Position numbers and translations under genes: made by a program | The notes under the pieces: model-generated | The model's input: the letters and a program-made list of their open reading frames with translations, nothing else | Told to the model about the DNA's origin: nothing | The model's database searches: none | Assembly: GCA_016169945.1 (NCBI GenBank) | Contig: JADLSH010000153.1 | Location: 620,001-684,000 of the forward strand | Reading direction: 5' to 3' | Length of the DNA: 64,000 bases | From: Trachythela sp. YZ-2020 | Taxonomy: Eukaryota > Cnidaria > Anthozoa > Malacalcyonacea > Clavulariidae | Shown here: positions 45,761 to 56,804 of the stretch, in pieces | Numbering within the stretch: position 1 is the stretch's first letter | Layout of the letters: every line of letters begins with the position of its first letter

Positions 45761-46694
45761 GGACTTCCCCATATCTATGCCTGGGAACAGCTTCACAAAG
45801 AATGAATGAGCCCAGATAATATATTATACGCTTAGCTAATACTTCATACGAAAAATTAAAAAATTAAATTTTCATATGTTGAAAAATACGTATACTGCAT
45901 CATTTTAGGCATGTACAAATGCACGCTCTTTGCCATACGCTCTTGTCATATATAAATACCACGTAAACATTATAGGCATGTATAAAACTATAAATGCACG
46001 TACATTGCCATACGCTCTAGTAATATAATACACGTCAGCATGTTTACAACTTCGAGCTTGCTTACGACATCCAAATTTGGAAGAGGCAATCTTTAAAAAT
46101 AGTAACGTTAATAATGTATGCAAATCATCTGATATAAATAGAAGAGACGAAGGTTAATTTTAATATTTCTTTCGGACGAGGCTCGAAAGGTATGTTATTC
46201 ATTCATGTATTTAATCTCATTAAAGGATTTAAACGAGTAATAGAGCGTTAAAAGCTACTGTTTATAGTTGTATTTGTAAATTTACCATGATGCACACAAC
46301 TACAGCAATAAGAAGTCGCATTTCGTTATTCTTATACTGTCAAACTTAAAAGAAGCAGTACCCCAAAAATGGCGGACCAAAACTATTATTTCTATACTCA
46401 GAATTTGCACGAACGAAACACCATTTCTTTTTTAAAGAAATATTCTCTTGTTGATTTTGCAGTTGTATTTGTAGTCGAATGGAGTTGGCTATTTAAGACG
46501 AAAATTGTAAGAAATCTATGCTTTATAGACAAGAATGTGAAGTTATATAAATTAATAAAGTTACACAAGAAACTCTAAGAGTGAAGGTAACATTTTGGGA
46601 GCTCAGACGGGAATTCTAACGATGTTTTTCAAAGTATTTGGTGACAAGATGGAGTGTATAAAATATGTGGCGTGACATTTGGGATATATAAAAT

Positions 46695-47178
46695 ATGGCT
46701 GCAGCTGAAGAAACAGAGATTATATTGAACGGTAAACTGCTGTCATTGGGTGTCATCGAACTGAGAAATTTGGTTTGTTCCTGAAAGTCGAGAAAGCGAA
46801 GATCCAAGGGCAGATAAAGGTAAAATTATTAAAGTAATTCGAAGCGAACACGAGAAGATTATAGGCACTTTCGAAGGTAGTGATTCGGAAAAACAGACTA
46901 ACGAATATTTGAAGAGTTTAATTGATTCTCTCGATGAAAAGTCTCAGTCTAAGCCGTCAGACGATGAAGGTAGCACGTTGAAGCCTTCTACTGAGCTAGA
47001 AAATTTCGAAATAGAGTTAAAAGCAATTGAGTCACAACAAAAAGTTATTCAAGAAAAGCTTTTGCAAGCAAAACAGTCAGAAAATATACCCAAGTCAAGT
47101 GGAAGTAACCCTGTTGTTGTTGACTCAACAAAAATGCCTTATTTGAAAATAGAGAAAGGCTATACTGACAAAGAATAA
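46695..47178 (+). pseudogene. Gag-like/coiled-coil reading frame, frameshifted (copy B)
   Basis: MAAAEETEIILNGKLLSLGV starts at 46695 and stops after 29 codons. A neighbouring frame then runs to TAA at 47176-47178 and includes EDPRADKGKIIKVIRSEHEK and a Glu/Lys/Gln-rich helix (ELKAIESQQKVIQEKLLQAK) that should form a coiled coil. One base shift would join the two. This is reminiscent of the N-terminal part of retroelement gag proteins; the identification is weak. Flank A has lost about 670 bp of it. Confidence 0.4.
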
Positions 47179-47640
47179 TTACTGCAGTAATTAGGGCGGT
47201 TCAACGCAGGTTTACAGCTCCGGGGCTATTTCGAAAGTGTAAGTGGTCTAACCCTCAGCCAAGTTGCGAAAATTCTTAGATTTCATGTCTTTAAAAATCT
47301 ATAAAATATCTTGTTTTTACATAGTTTCAGTAGGTTGGATTTTAATTGTTTTGTATTCAGGTACGGGACGCTACTATACATGGTGCCATGCATGTTGTTA
47401 AGTTTGTATTTCGCCTCAAAACACGAAAACATGCCAATGCTAGGGTAATTTTTACTCAATATTATCCTCAAATATTGAGGCCCGTTTACACTACGCACGA
47501 TTATTGGCACGGCACGGATAAAAGTGGTACCCGTACCATTTTTATCCGTGCTGAGACTTACTATATTTAGGTAGTGAACGAACGCGGTTTATTAAGCTAC
47601 CGTTTGTTTTGCTATAATTTTAAACGGCGATATTGTTTTG
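47179..47640. other. Flank B end, no gene seen
   Basis: The stretch contains gaggcccgtttacactacgcacg (47479-47501), similar to the start of the Harbinger-like MITE but with a different interior and a mirrored ggtacccgtaccatttttatccgtgc. It is possibly a related element fragment. Confidence 0.4.
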
Positions 47641-47689
47641 AAACTCTCCATAATACTGTATAGTGAAGACGAAGCGAAGCCGAAGACAC

Positions 47690-48194
47690 ATTTTTTTACT
47701 GCATGATCATACTGCTAAATCTTGCATGTAGATACTAGATTCGATTACTTTTAACTTGGTTTTAGTGTAATAATTATGAATATGTACAATTATCCAACTT
47801 TCATAAGCTTCCTTTGTTAGTTAGTATTCTATAAACTCATTGACTCATTGAGATTTTTTTGTGCTTCGCCGCAGGACCGTCTGCCTCGCAGGTTATAGTA
47901 TATGCAGCTTGTCTGCTTTAAATCGTCTTTTTCGCCGCGCCCATGCATTGTATTCGCATTTCGCAGCTGAAAAGTTGTTTATTTCAGCCAATTAAGGAGC
48001 AGCCAATCAGCGTCGTGACATTGCCCCTTTAAACTACCTTTTGAGATAACGTACATATTAATAATTTATGTTACGAAAACTAAACAATAAGTTTCTTCGC
48101 GTGCAGTAAAAATATTATTTCGATTAAAATAACTTTTGATTCTTGGTTGAAAACATCGTTTAAAAAATATAGCATTCTGGAGAGAGCGCTAAAA
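47690..48194 (+). repeat. First-exon unit, copy 4, left part
   Basis: From ctgctaaatcttgcatgtag the unit follows the others, but most of 25300-25650 of the pattern is missing. It resumes at gtgcttcgccgcaggaccg (about 47861). It is interrupted at gagagagcg by the hairpin complex and resumes at 54508. Confidence 0.7.
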
Positions 48195-50583
48195 ATTCAG
48201 AGGTCCAAACCGCTAAAAATTAAGTTTTCATGCGCGCGATGTCAATTTCATAATACATTTTCCAATAGTTCTAGCTGCACTTTACTGGCCAGAGTAATGG
48301 CGGCGACCCGGAAGTCGCACCTGTCGGAAGCGCCAAAAACATCAAAGGAGTGAGCCATCTATTCACTCTCTAATCTATGGAATAGTGCAATGAAATTTTA
48401 AAGACTGACGCCATACATATAATAAACCTAGATTGCTGACTCATACCTAGCGGAGGCGTGACCTGCATGATAAATCCAAGATGGCCGCCATTCAGGGCAA
48501 AAAGACTATAAACTCTACGGGGAAATCCATATTTTTTGCATTTGCGTCGTCCCAGTGTTTCGAATCCACTTCGATCAAACTTTTTTGGCAATAACTACTT
48601 ATCGTGAAGGTTTTAGATGCAAACTGGATAGCTGGGGATGAATTGATGTAAAAATATCGCTCACCAAAATTTGTACGAAATCGTCACTTGGTCAGTTCGA
48701 GTGAACTACTCTGGTTTAGAGTATTTTATAAAGGAAATTTGTGGTTTTTAAGGGCAAAGACGTATACCTTGAAGGCTTTGGATGCAGAATGGAGCGTTTG
48801 GGATGAATTATATTAAAATATCGCTCGCCGAAGCTTGACATGAAAATGTCACTTGCTCAGCTCGAGTCATTTACTGCAGACAAGTACTTTAAATGTACTT
48901 GGTTTAATACATTTAGTCATTAGATATTTTGAGGAATATTCGGAACATTACTTAGAGGATAAAAGCAGTATTTAAAAGTTAAGTCCACTGTTATCTGATG
49001 CCAAATATCACCTAGAGGTGAAATTTGACACACAGTGTGTAGTGTGAAAAATTGTGGCAATTGCACTGCAAATTTGAGTGTTGTTTCTGATTTTCAGTAT
49101 TGTTTTAAAACATTTAACTTAACATTTAACAATACAGTAACAGTGTGCAAGCTGTTCATGTACTGAAAAATATCAAGTATGCATCGGCCAGACTTTCCAT
49201 GGTGGTCGTGAGATATAAACCTCTATAAAATACATTCAGTTCATTAAACTTAACAGTTTCATGTATGCTTGGATGAAATACGTATATTTTTATACTACCA
49301 TTAATTATCATTTCTATAGTAAAAATATATTAATCCTTCAAGTAATTAATGGCAAATTTTCCTACTTTGTTGAACCTCAATAAAACTAACATGAAGTTTT
49401 CTTGCGTGTCCAAAACTAAATTTCTTGACATGTCATCTAGTGAGAATAAATGTCCAGATTAGCAATATGTTAGTGTTTTCTATTTATGGTTCTTTTTAAC
49501 ACAACATTATTTTAGTAAGCTATATTTTCCAAGGCTGCCCAGGAGGAATTGCTCGATGAGCCCCAGATTTAAGTGAGCCCCAAAATACTATAAAAGGAAA
49601 CAAAAACTGAGGAAAGAAGTCAGAGGGTTGTAAGAGGTGGGGGAGGAACCATAATCTCATTTTCCATTCCCAATTTTAATTGCTATTTTAATTGCTTTTT
49701 TGTAATCCCAGTTGTCTCAGCAAGTAAAGCCTGTTACAGACATTACTTTTATCCTTTACTTTAAGTAAATTAAAGCAAGTAAAGCCTGTTACAGCAAGTA
49801 AAGCCTGTTACAGACATTACTTTAAGTAATGTTCCGAATATTCCTCAAAATATCTAATGACTAAATGTATTAAACCAAGTACATTTAAAGTACTTGTCTG
49901 CAGTAAATGACTCGAGCTGAGCAAGTGACATTTTCATGTCAAGCTTCGGCGAGCGATATTTTAATATAATTCATCCCAAACGCTTCATTCTGCATCCAAA
50001 GCCTTCAAGGTATACGTTTTTGGCCTTGAAAACCACAAATTGCCTTTATAAAATACTCTACACCAGAGTAGTTCACTCGAACTGACCAAGTGACGATTTC
50101 GTACAAATTTCGGCGAGCGATATTTTTACATCAATTCATCCCCAGCTATCCAGTTTGCGTCTAAAACCTTCACGATAAGTAGTTATTGCCAAAAACGTTT
50201 GATCGAAGTGGATTCGAAACACTGGGACGACGCAAAATGCAAAAAATATGGATTTCCCCGTAGAGTTTATAGTCTTTTTGCCCTGAATGGCGGCCATCTT
50301 GGATTTATCATACAGGTCACGCCTCCGCTAGGTATGAGTCAGCAATCTAGGTTTATTATATCTATGGCGTCAGTCTTTAAAATTTCATTGCACTATTCCA
50401 TAGATTAGAGAGTGAATAGATGGCTCACTTCTTTGATGTTTTTGGCGCTTCCGACAGGTGCGACTTCCGGGTCGCCGCCATTACTCTGGCCAGTAAAGTG
50501 CAGCTAGAACTATTGGAAAATGTATTATGAAATTGACATCGCGCGCATGAAAACTTAATTTTTAGCGGTTTGGACCTCTGAAT
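48195..50583. repeat. Giant hairpin 1 (inverted arms of ~760 bp)
   Basis: Arms 48195-48954 and 49825-50583 are inverted copies, apart from small differences, around an ~870-bp spacer. They contain matching landmarks such as gcgcgcgatgtcaatttc and gcacctgtcggaagcgcc. Both arms include cagtctttaaaatttcattg, which is the piece of the first-exon unit that is missing at the insertion point. The structure therefore involved inversion or foldback of host sequence. The 49730-49815 spacer has a short gcaagtaaagcctgttaca tandem repeat. Confidence 0.75.
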
Positions 50584-51106
50584 TCAACGTTTACGGTCGG
50601 AAATCAAATTTAGGAAGGTAAGAGAGTATTTTCATCCTTTTTATTAGCCCTGAAAGTGGCTTTTTAAGTCAAACTTTGTGCTCTTAACTATGGCCAGTTC
50701 GGTCAGCCATATGAAAGCTACAGTCCATATACAATTTGACAATTCTCAGCACAGCTTTTGTTGCAGTCTTGTACAGAAAAAAATTACAAAATATCTCTCG
50801 CTAATCTTAGTATAACGAGTATAAATAACATTGCAACCGAGCTCCGTATCATGAACTCATTACAATAGATATACAGTATTTATCTGATGTATGTTTTTCC
50901 ATCAGACCATCACCATTTCTCTGCCTGTGTGTTAGAAATGAAATAAAGTCTTTGAAAATCAACTTCCAAGTTAAACATTTCTTTTGAAGTTCACTGTTTT
51001 CTTGCATTAGATATTTATCTACTGCAGTTAGTCCAACTTATTCAGATATAAGATATTTGTTGTTCCTTCACTGAGTGAACCAGACCCAGAAGAGTGAAAA
51101 TCACTC

Positions 51107-51182
51107 AGCCTTGGCAAGTCTTGTACCTGCGACCTCTGGTTTACTAGTCCAATGCTCAAACCATGCACTGAGCTACAAGGCC
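51107..51182 (-). repeat. tRNA-like SINE head, minus strand
   Basis: The reverse complement reads ggccttgtagctcagtgcat...ggtttgagcattggactagt...; A- and B-box-like blocks are present. It belongs to the same family as 53170 and 53563, and mirrors 53563 within hairpin 2. Confidence 0.5.
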
Positions 51183-51533
51183 AATATCAGTTCTCTATAG
51201 TAGATGGCATCAAACTACGATAATAAGTGTGATGTACAGTAGTTTATAGATGGCTAACTTTAATGCATTTTTTGCTCTTTCTTCCTTTCTTAGTTGAAGA
51301 TGCCAGTTTTCTGTTCTCGAACTTGATGGTGTAATATATACGCATCCTGAGAAAAAGCTTTAACATGTAATCCATAGGAAACTCTGGGCAAGAATGGAAT
51401 GTGATGGACACACTTTTGAGGCTCTTTAGCAAATTAGCACCAACTAATGTGGACTTGGTATACACTGAGAATTGCTGCACAAAAACATCTTCCAGATGCA
51501 GAACAAAATCAAGGAAGAGCTGTGATGGTAGGA

Positions 51534-51845
51534 TTAATCCTTGAGACTGTGTGCAGCTTTTATTGTATAGTTCTTAAAATAACAGTACAACATGTTTGCA
51601 GAATCTGCAGTTTGGGACATGGTGGCTTCTTCTTTGCACAAGGGACATTCATGGACAGTGAAACACTTCTTGAGAAGGCATCCTGCACATACGCCACAGC
51701 ATTTTGTTGGACGATGCTGGAACTGACTTATTTCTCCTTGTAGTCTGTTTCTGCTAGCACCAATGTTTGTGGTTGAGGACCTGGTCTCACCAATGCAGCA
51801 TTGTTGGACTGATTTGAAAGTTTGAGAGGAGCCGAGTGAATCCAA
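51534..51845 (-). CDS. Cys-rich, possible CXXC-type zinc finger protein fragment
   Basis: This minus-strand frame of 103 codons lies in the spacer of hairpin 2. It contains TKCCGVCAGCLLKKCFTVHE followed by CPLCKEE. The CG.C..C spacing followed by more Cys pairs resembles the first half of CXXC zinc fingers, which bind CpG DNA in DNMT1, MLL and several transposon proteins. The second half (KFGG, final cysteines) is not evident, so it may be a partial domain or chance. The frame ends at 51534; possible further exons are unknown. Confidence 0.4.
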   Translation of the reverse strand: MDSLGSSQTFKSVQQCCIGETRSSTTNIGASRNRLQGEISQFQHRPTKCCGVCAGCLLKKCFTVHECPLCKEEATMSQTADSANMLYCYFKNYTIKAAHSLKD

Positions 51846-52299
51846 ATCTTCTGCACAGTTGCCAGTGTTTGAGGTGAAAAGTGAACTGAAAAGAAGTTTC
51901 CTAAAGGCCCTAGTGAACTGTATTGGTGTGGGGTTGTCACTATTCCCTCCCTGTTGCCTTATTGTACCAAAAAAATTTCAATTGGATCTGTATTCAACCT
52001 ACGTGTGAATAAGAACTTGAAGTTGTGATGCTGCTTAAGATGATTCCAGATTAAAATGATTGCATTAATTGTGATAAGCCTCAATTAGCCAAAGTTAACC
52101 TCAAGTGTTAAGCCTAGTTAACCTCAATGAAAACAACAATTTTCTTGCATTTTAATTGAAAGTCATGGTTTTCTCAGATATGTTTTATTTAATTTAATTT
52201 ATAAAATTAATAGGTATTAGGTAAGTTCAGTAATTATAAATTCTGTTTTGATACACAAGTTATTAATAAGAGGAGAATTTGAGTTATTAACCCATCGAG

Positions 52300-52530
52300 T
52301 GGCAGCACTCTCCCCTTGACGAGCAAAGTCGTCTGGTATTTGACAGAGTAAAACAAAGTACGGCATATGAGGGTGCATTGCCATTTAAAGGGTTAACAGG
52401 ATGCATGGGCAGATAGTCTGATTAATCCATTGAGCGGCAGCACTCTCCCCTTGATGAGTAAAATCGTCTGGCATTAGACAGAGTAAAATAATAAAGTAGG
52501 GGACATGAGGGTGCATTGCCACTTAAAAAG
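52300..52530. repeat. Direct repeat pair in hairpin 2 spacer
   Basis: Cgagtggcagcactctccccttgacgagcaaagtcgtctgg near 52295-52335 recurs with changes at 52434-52475. Both are followed by atgagggtgcattgcca, about 140 bases apart. The function is unknown. Confidence 0.6.
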
Positions 52531-53169
52531 TTAATAAGAAGAGAATTGTACTTTGCACTGTTTTTGACAATTTTGCTTGTTTTGCAAAACAAAGATACAC
52601 AAACACAGATTTTTTTGAAAAATATAGAAAATTTAAAAATATGTTTATTGTCATATTAAACATTGTCACATTCAGTTCACTACAAATAATTTCCATTCAC
52701 TCCTTTCACAATGCTCATAATCCTCAACCACCATTGTTTGAGCTAATAGCATCCATGAAGATTCATTTTATAAAGAAATTACTTCATCCAAACTTGTCTA
52801 CAATGACATGTAGTAATTCTAAAAGCTGGGACTAGAACTCTGATTCTCAAGGATTAATCATATCACAGCCATTCCTTTTTGTCAAATGTTTTTATGAATA
52901 CCAAGTCCACATTAGTTGATGCTAATTTGCTAAAGAGCCTCAAAAGTGTGTCCATCACATTCCATCTTGCTAGAGTTTCTATGAATTACATGTTAAAGCT
53001 TTTTCAGTCTCAGAATGCATATATATTACACCATCAAGTTCGAGAACAGAAAGCGGGCGTCTTCAACTAAAAAAGGAAGAAAGAGCAAAAAATACATTAA
53101 AGTTTGCCATCTATAAACTACATCACACATATTGTAGTTTGATGCCATCTACTATAGTGAACCGATATT

Positions 53170-53240
53170 GGCCTAGTAGCTCAGTGCTTTGAGCATTGGA
53201 CTAGTAAATCAAAGGTTGCAGGTTCAAGCCCTGCCAAGGC
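53170..53240 (+). repeat. tRNA-like SINE head
   Basis: Ggcctagtagctcagtgctt...ggttcaagccctgcc resembles a tRNA with A and B boxes. The stems are imperfect, and it recurs nearby at 53563, so a SINE family is more likely than a gene. Confidence 0.5.
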
Positions 53241-53562
53241 TGAGTGATTTTTCACTCTCCTTGGTATGGTCCACTCCTGACTACGATACCACAACAACAT
53301 ACATTTACTTACTTAATGATATAGACCACTTTCATAAATGCCTGCCCATTTGAAATTCTCTGATGTGCATATAAATTAGACCAACTAACCTCATTTCAGA
53401 GTAAAAAATATTTTGAAATGTAAACATCATGCCAAGGCTAGAAGGGCCAATTTATATGCATATAAAAGAATTTTTAATCGGCAGCCATTTACGAAAGTGG
53501 TCTATGGAAGAAACTAGAACTGGGTCTCGAAATATCACCATAATGAACCAAATCAACCAATC

Positions 53563-53634
53563 GGCCTTGTAGCTCAGTGGTTAGAACATTGGACCAGTAA
53601 ACCAGAGGTTGCAGGTACAAGCCCTGCAAAGGCT
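53563..53634 (+). repeat. tRNA-like SINE head
   Basis: Ggccttgtagctcagtggtt...gcaggtacaagccctgc has the tRNA-like layout. The T-loop reads GTACAAG instead of GTTCAAG, a change expected to weaken the B box. Confidence 0.5.
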
Positions 53635-54507
53635 GAGTGATTTTTCACTCTTCTGGGTCTGGTCCACTCAGTGAAGCAACAACCAATATCTTATATCTGA
53701 ATAAGTTGGACTAACTGCAGTAGATAAATATCTAATGCAAGAAAACAGTGAACTTCAAAAGAAATGTTTAACTTGGAAGTTGATTTTCAAAGACTTTATT
53801 TCATTTCTAACACACAGGCAGAGAAATGGTGATGGTCTGATGGAAAAACATACATCAGATAAATACTGTATATCTATTGTAAGAATGAGTTCATGATACG
53901 GAGCTCGGTTGCAATGTTATTTATACTCTTTATACTAAGGTTAGCGAGAAATATTTTGTAGTTTTTTTCTGTACAAGACTGCAACAAAAGCTGTGCTGAG
54001 AATTGTCAAATTGTATATGGACTGTAGCTTTCATATTTTATAAACTTCATTTCAAATAATATTCATGTTACTTTTGAATGAAAACATATAAGCGATGAAA
54101 AACTGCACAAGTCAAAAAATCTATTTTGATATCATCGATAAACACACAGCTCCAATAATCCGATGTACTTGCTATTAATGTTCTGGCTGTACTCTTCTCG
54201 CTGGCCGAACTGGCCATAGTTAAGAGCACAAAGTTTGACTTAAAAAGCCACTTTCAGGGCTAATAAAAAGGATGAAATTACTCTCTTACCTTCCTAAATT
54301 TGATTTCCGACCGTAAACGTTGAATTCAGAGGTCCAAACCGCTAAAAACTAAGTTTTTATGCGCGCGATGTCAATTTCACAATACATTTTCCAATAGCTC
54401 TGGCTGCACTTTAACTGGCCAGAGCAATGGCGGCCACCCGGAAGTCGCACCTGTCGGAAGCGCCAAAAACATCAAAGGAGTGAGCCGTCTATTCATTCTC
54501 TAATCTA

Positions 54508-55230
54508 TGACTATACTAGGCAATTAATAATATATTTGTTTAGTCTTACGCCCCGTTTACACTATACCGGATCCGCATCGTCACGACATCAATTTAAGCC
54601 GTTTTACGGCATCCCTGACCCTACGCTTTTGCCAGTTAGCTGATTTTGTTGAATCGATCATACTATTATAATTTTGGGGGCTAAACTCGCTTTGATATGG
54701 CTAAATTTGATGTCGTGACCATGCGTATACGGTATAGTGTAAACATGGCCTCAACAGGTGTACACCAATTATGAAAACACGTAATTCATACATGTGACAT
54801 GCAGCAAAAGGATACAAACATCACGCAAACCTGAAGTCCTGAACACATTTGTAAGTCAAACGCTCAAACGAAAAATGAAGAAATTTGGAATGAAATATAT
54901 TTCACAATTTTTTGCAATTTTAATGTTGTTCAGCTCGGTCAAGACAAATAAAACTTGTAAGCCTGGTGAAAAAAATGTCACTTCGCAACTTTTTCATGTA
55001 AAATTTCCAAGTAAGTTTGTTTCTATTTATAAGTATGTGACATAAACTATTATTGCCCCTGAACTGCGTGTTCCATAATACTGTATAGTGAAGACGAAGC
55101 GAAGCCGAAGACACATTTTTTTACTGCATGATCATACTGCTAAATCTTGCATGTAGATACTAGATTCGATTACTTTTAACTTGGTTTAATGTAATAATTA
55201 TGAATATGTATCCAAGTTTCATAATGTTTT
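54508..55230 (+). repeat. First-exon unit, copy 4, right part
   Basis: This resumes at ctatactaggcaattaata after the hairpin complex. It contains the Harbinger-like MITE (54549-54750), the first exon and the ccataatactg junction. It is not followed by the truncated LINE, which marks it as a branch separate from copies 1, 2 and 5. Confidence 0.7.
54875..55010 (+). CDS. Orphan first exon (phase-1 donor intact)
   Basis: It encodes MKKFGMKYISQFFAILMLFS... with CKPGEKNVTSQ and the donor CCAA|GTAAGT. It keeps the upstream tacaaacatcacg..cctgaagtcc, shared only with 26105-26130. It could splice to exon 2 of gene C at 60782 in frame, 5.8 kb away. Confidence 0.5.
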
Positions 55231-55538
55231 TTACTCCTTATTGTTTTCGCCTAACTATTCTAAGACGATATCTTCTTACTTTTGCAGTTTTCATATCTTC
55301 GGTTCAGTGCATGCTATGTAGATGAAAATACCATAGTTCGATTCAGCGTTTTACGATGTCTTCAAACACCTCTGTATTGTATTTGTTTACAAATTAACAA
55401 TAGTACAAACTAATTATATATTCATTTCGCTTTCCTACCTTTCGTTTACACACTACAAACTCGTCAATACCACCATTCCGGACGGGGATTTCCAATCCCT
55501 TTAGTTTGATACCATTTTTGTAATCATTTTTGTAATCA
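55231..55538. other. Unique spacer, no gene seen
   Basis: No reading frame, repeat or RNA signature is recognised in this AT-rich stretch. Confidence 0.5.
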
Positions 55539-55912
55539 CTGGGTTTGGTGGATAATCCAAGTGACTAGATATATACACAATTTTAAGACCTAACCAGGAA
55601 CGGTTGCGAAAAATGCAACACTAGGTCCCTGGCAGGAATTGAACCCACGACCCTGCGATTCCGGTGCAGCGCTTTAACCAACTGAGCTACAGAGGCCAGT
55701 TGCTGAGCTGTAACCGTAAGTTCTGTATATATAGGTTATAGGGTGTGCGGGTTGTGATAAGGTAAATTGAAAGATTTTTTTTGCACTTCACTTGGTTGAA
55801 CTAGAATACTGGGTTTGGTGGATAATCCAAGTGACTAGATATATACACAATTTTAAGACCTAACCAGGAACGGTTGCGAAAAATGCAGCACTAGGTCCCT
55901 GCCTGGAATTGA
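55539..55912 (-). repeat. tRNA-like SINE, one full and one partial copy, minus strand
   Basis: A ~269-bp unit starts actgggtttggtggataatc and contains a minus-strand tRNA-like head at 55624-55697 (ggcctctgtagctcagttgg on the reverse strand). At 55808 the unit starts again and runs about 105 bases before the sequence turns into the inverted copy. The acceptor stem does not pair, so it is not a true tRNA. Confidence 0.65.
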
Positions 55913-56225
55913 AAATATATCTAGTCACTTTGATTATCCACCAAACCCAGTATTCTAGTTCAACCAAGTGAAGTGCAAAAAAATCTTTCAGTTTACCTTA
56001 TCACAACCCGCACACCCGATAACCTATATATACAGAACTTACGGTTACAGCTCAGCAACTGGCCTCTGTAGCTCAGTTGGTTAGAGCGCTGCACCGGAAT
56101 ATCAGGGCCGTGGGTTCAATTCCTGCCGGGGACCTAGTGTTGCATTTTTCGCAACCGTTCCTGGTTAGGTCATCAAATTGTGTATATATCTAGTCACTTG
56201 GATTATCCACCAAACCCAGTATTCT
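55913..56225 (+). repeat. tRNA-like SINE, inverted copy, plus strand
   Basis: The mirror image of the preceding unit. It carries the tRNA-like head ggcctctgtagctcagttgg at 56061, B-box-like gtgggttcaattcc, then a tail back to ccaccaaacccagtattct. Together with 55539-55807 it can form a long cruciform. Confidence 0.65.
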
Positions 56226-56804
56226 TGTTGTCAAAGCCGGTTTTGTCGGCGCACGCTCGGACAACTTCGGAACCTAAAATCTCCGCGAATTTGCATCCTA
56301 GCGTATTGAAAGTACCGCCAATCGATTTGCCTAGATGGCGGATTTTCATTGGTTTATTGCAATCAACACTGACCTTATATGGCATTTCGTAATTTATTGC
56401 GCGTGCGGGAATCAAATTTCAACGATCTCGGCATTTTGTATGCGATTTCAAAAAATAAAAAAAATACTTCTACTTCTTCAAATGCAATAAAACTTTCCAA
56501 TAATATTCCTTTTTACATGAGCTGCAATTTTGGAATTAACATTTGCTCGAAAATGATAAATCTTGCTCTGGCAATTCCGATTTATTTCAACAATAATTGT
56601 AAATTTTTTAGATAATTTATGAACATGTATGCAAATTAATTTGGATATGTAATATGAACCGGGACAAACTAAATATCATTTTAAAGAGGAAGTCATAAGC
56701 TATCGAATGACGCGTGTCCTGTTGCCAGAGAATAAACACGTCTGGAGATATTTACATTTGAAACAACCGATCGTAATTACGGCGCAAGCCGTAAAACGAT
56801 AAAG
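56226..56804. other. Unique spacer, no gene seen
   Basis: No supported gene. The boundary at about 56805 is where sequence again matches 32840 and following. Confidence 0.5.

Larger units (their letters stand above)
50403..54507. repeat. Giant hairpin 2 (inverted arms over 1 kb), sharing its left arm end with hairpin 1
   Basis: Arms 50403-51463 and about 52898-54507 are inverted copies with indels. Landmarks include ataccaagtccacattag against ctaatgtggacttggtat and the shared outer segment agattagagagtgaatag. The right arm holds extra sequence around 53240-53560 and 54040-54180. The spacer 51464-52897 contains a Cys-rich reading frame. Element ends and target duplication are not clear. This could be a long-TIR DNA transposon. 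Confidence 0.7.
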
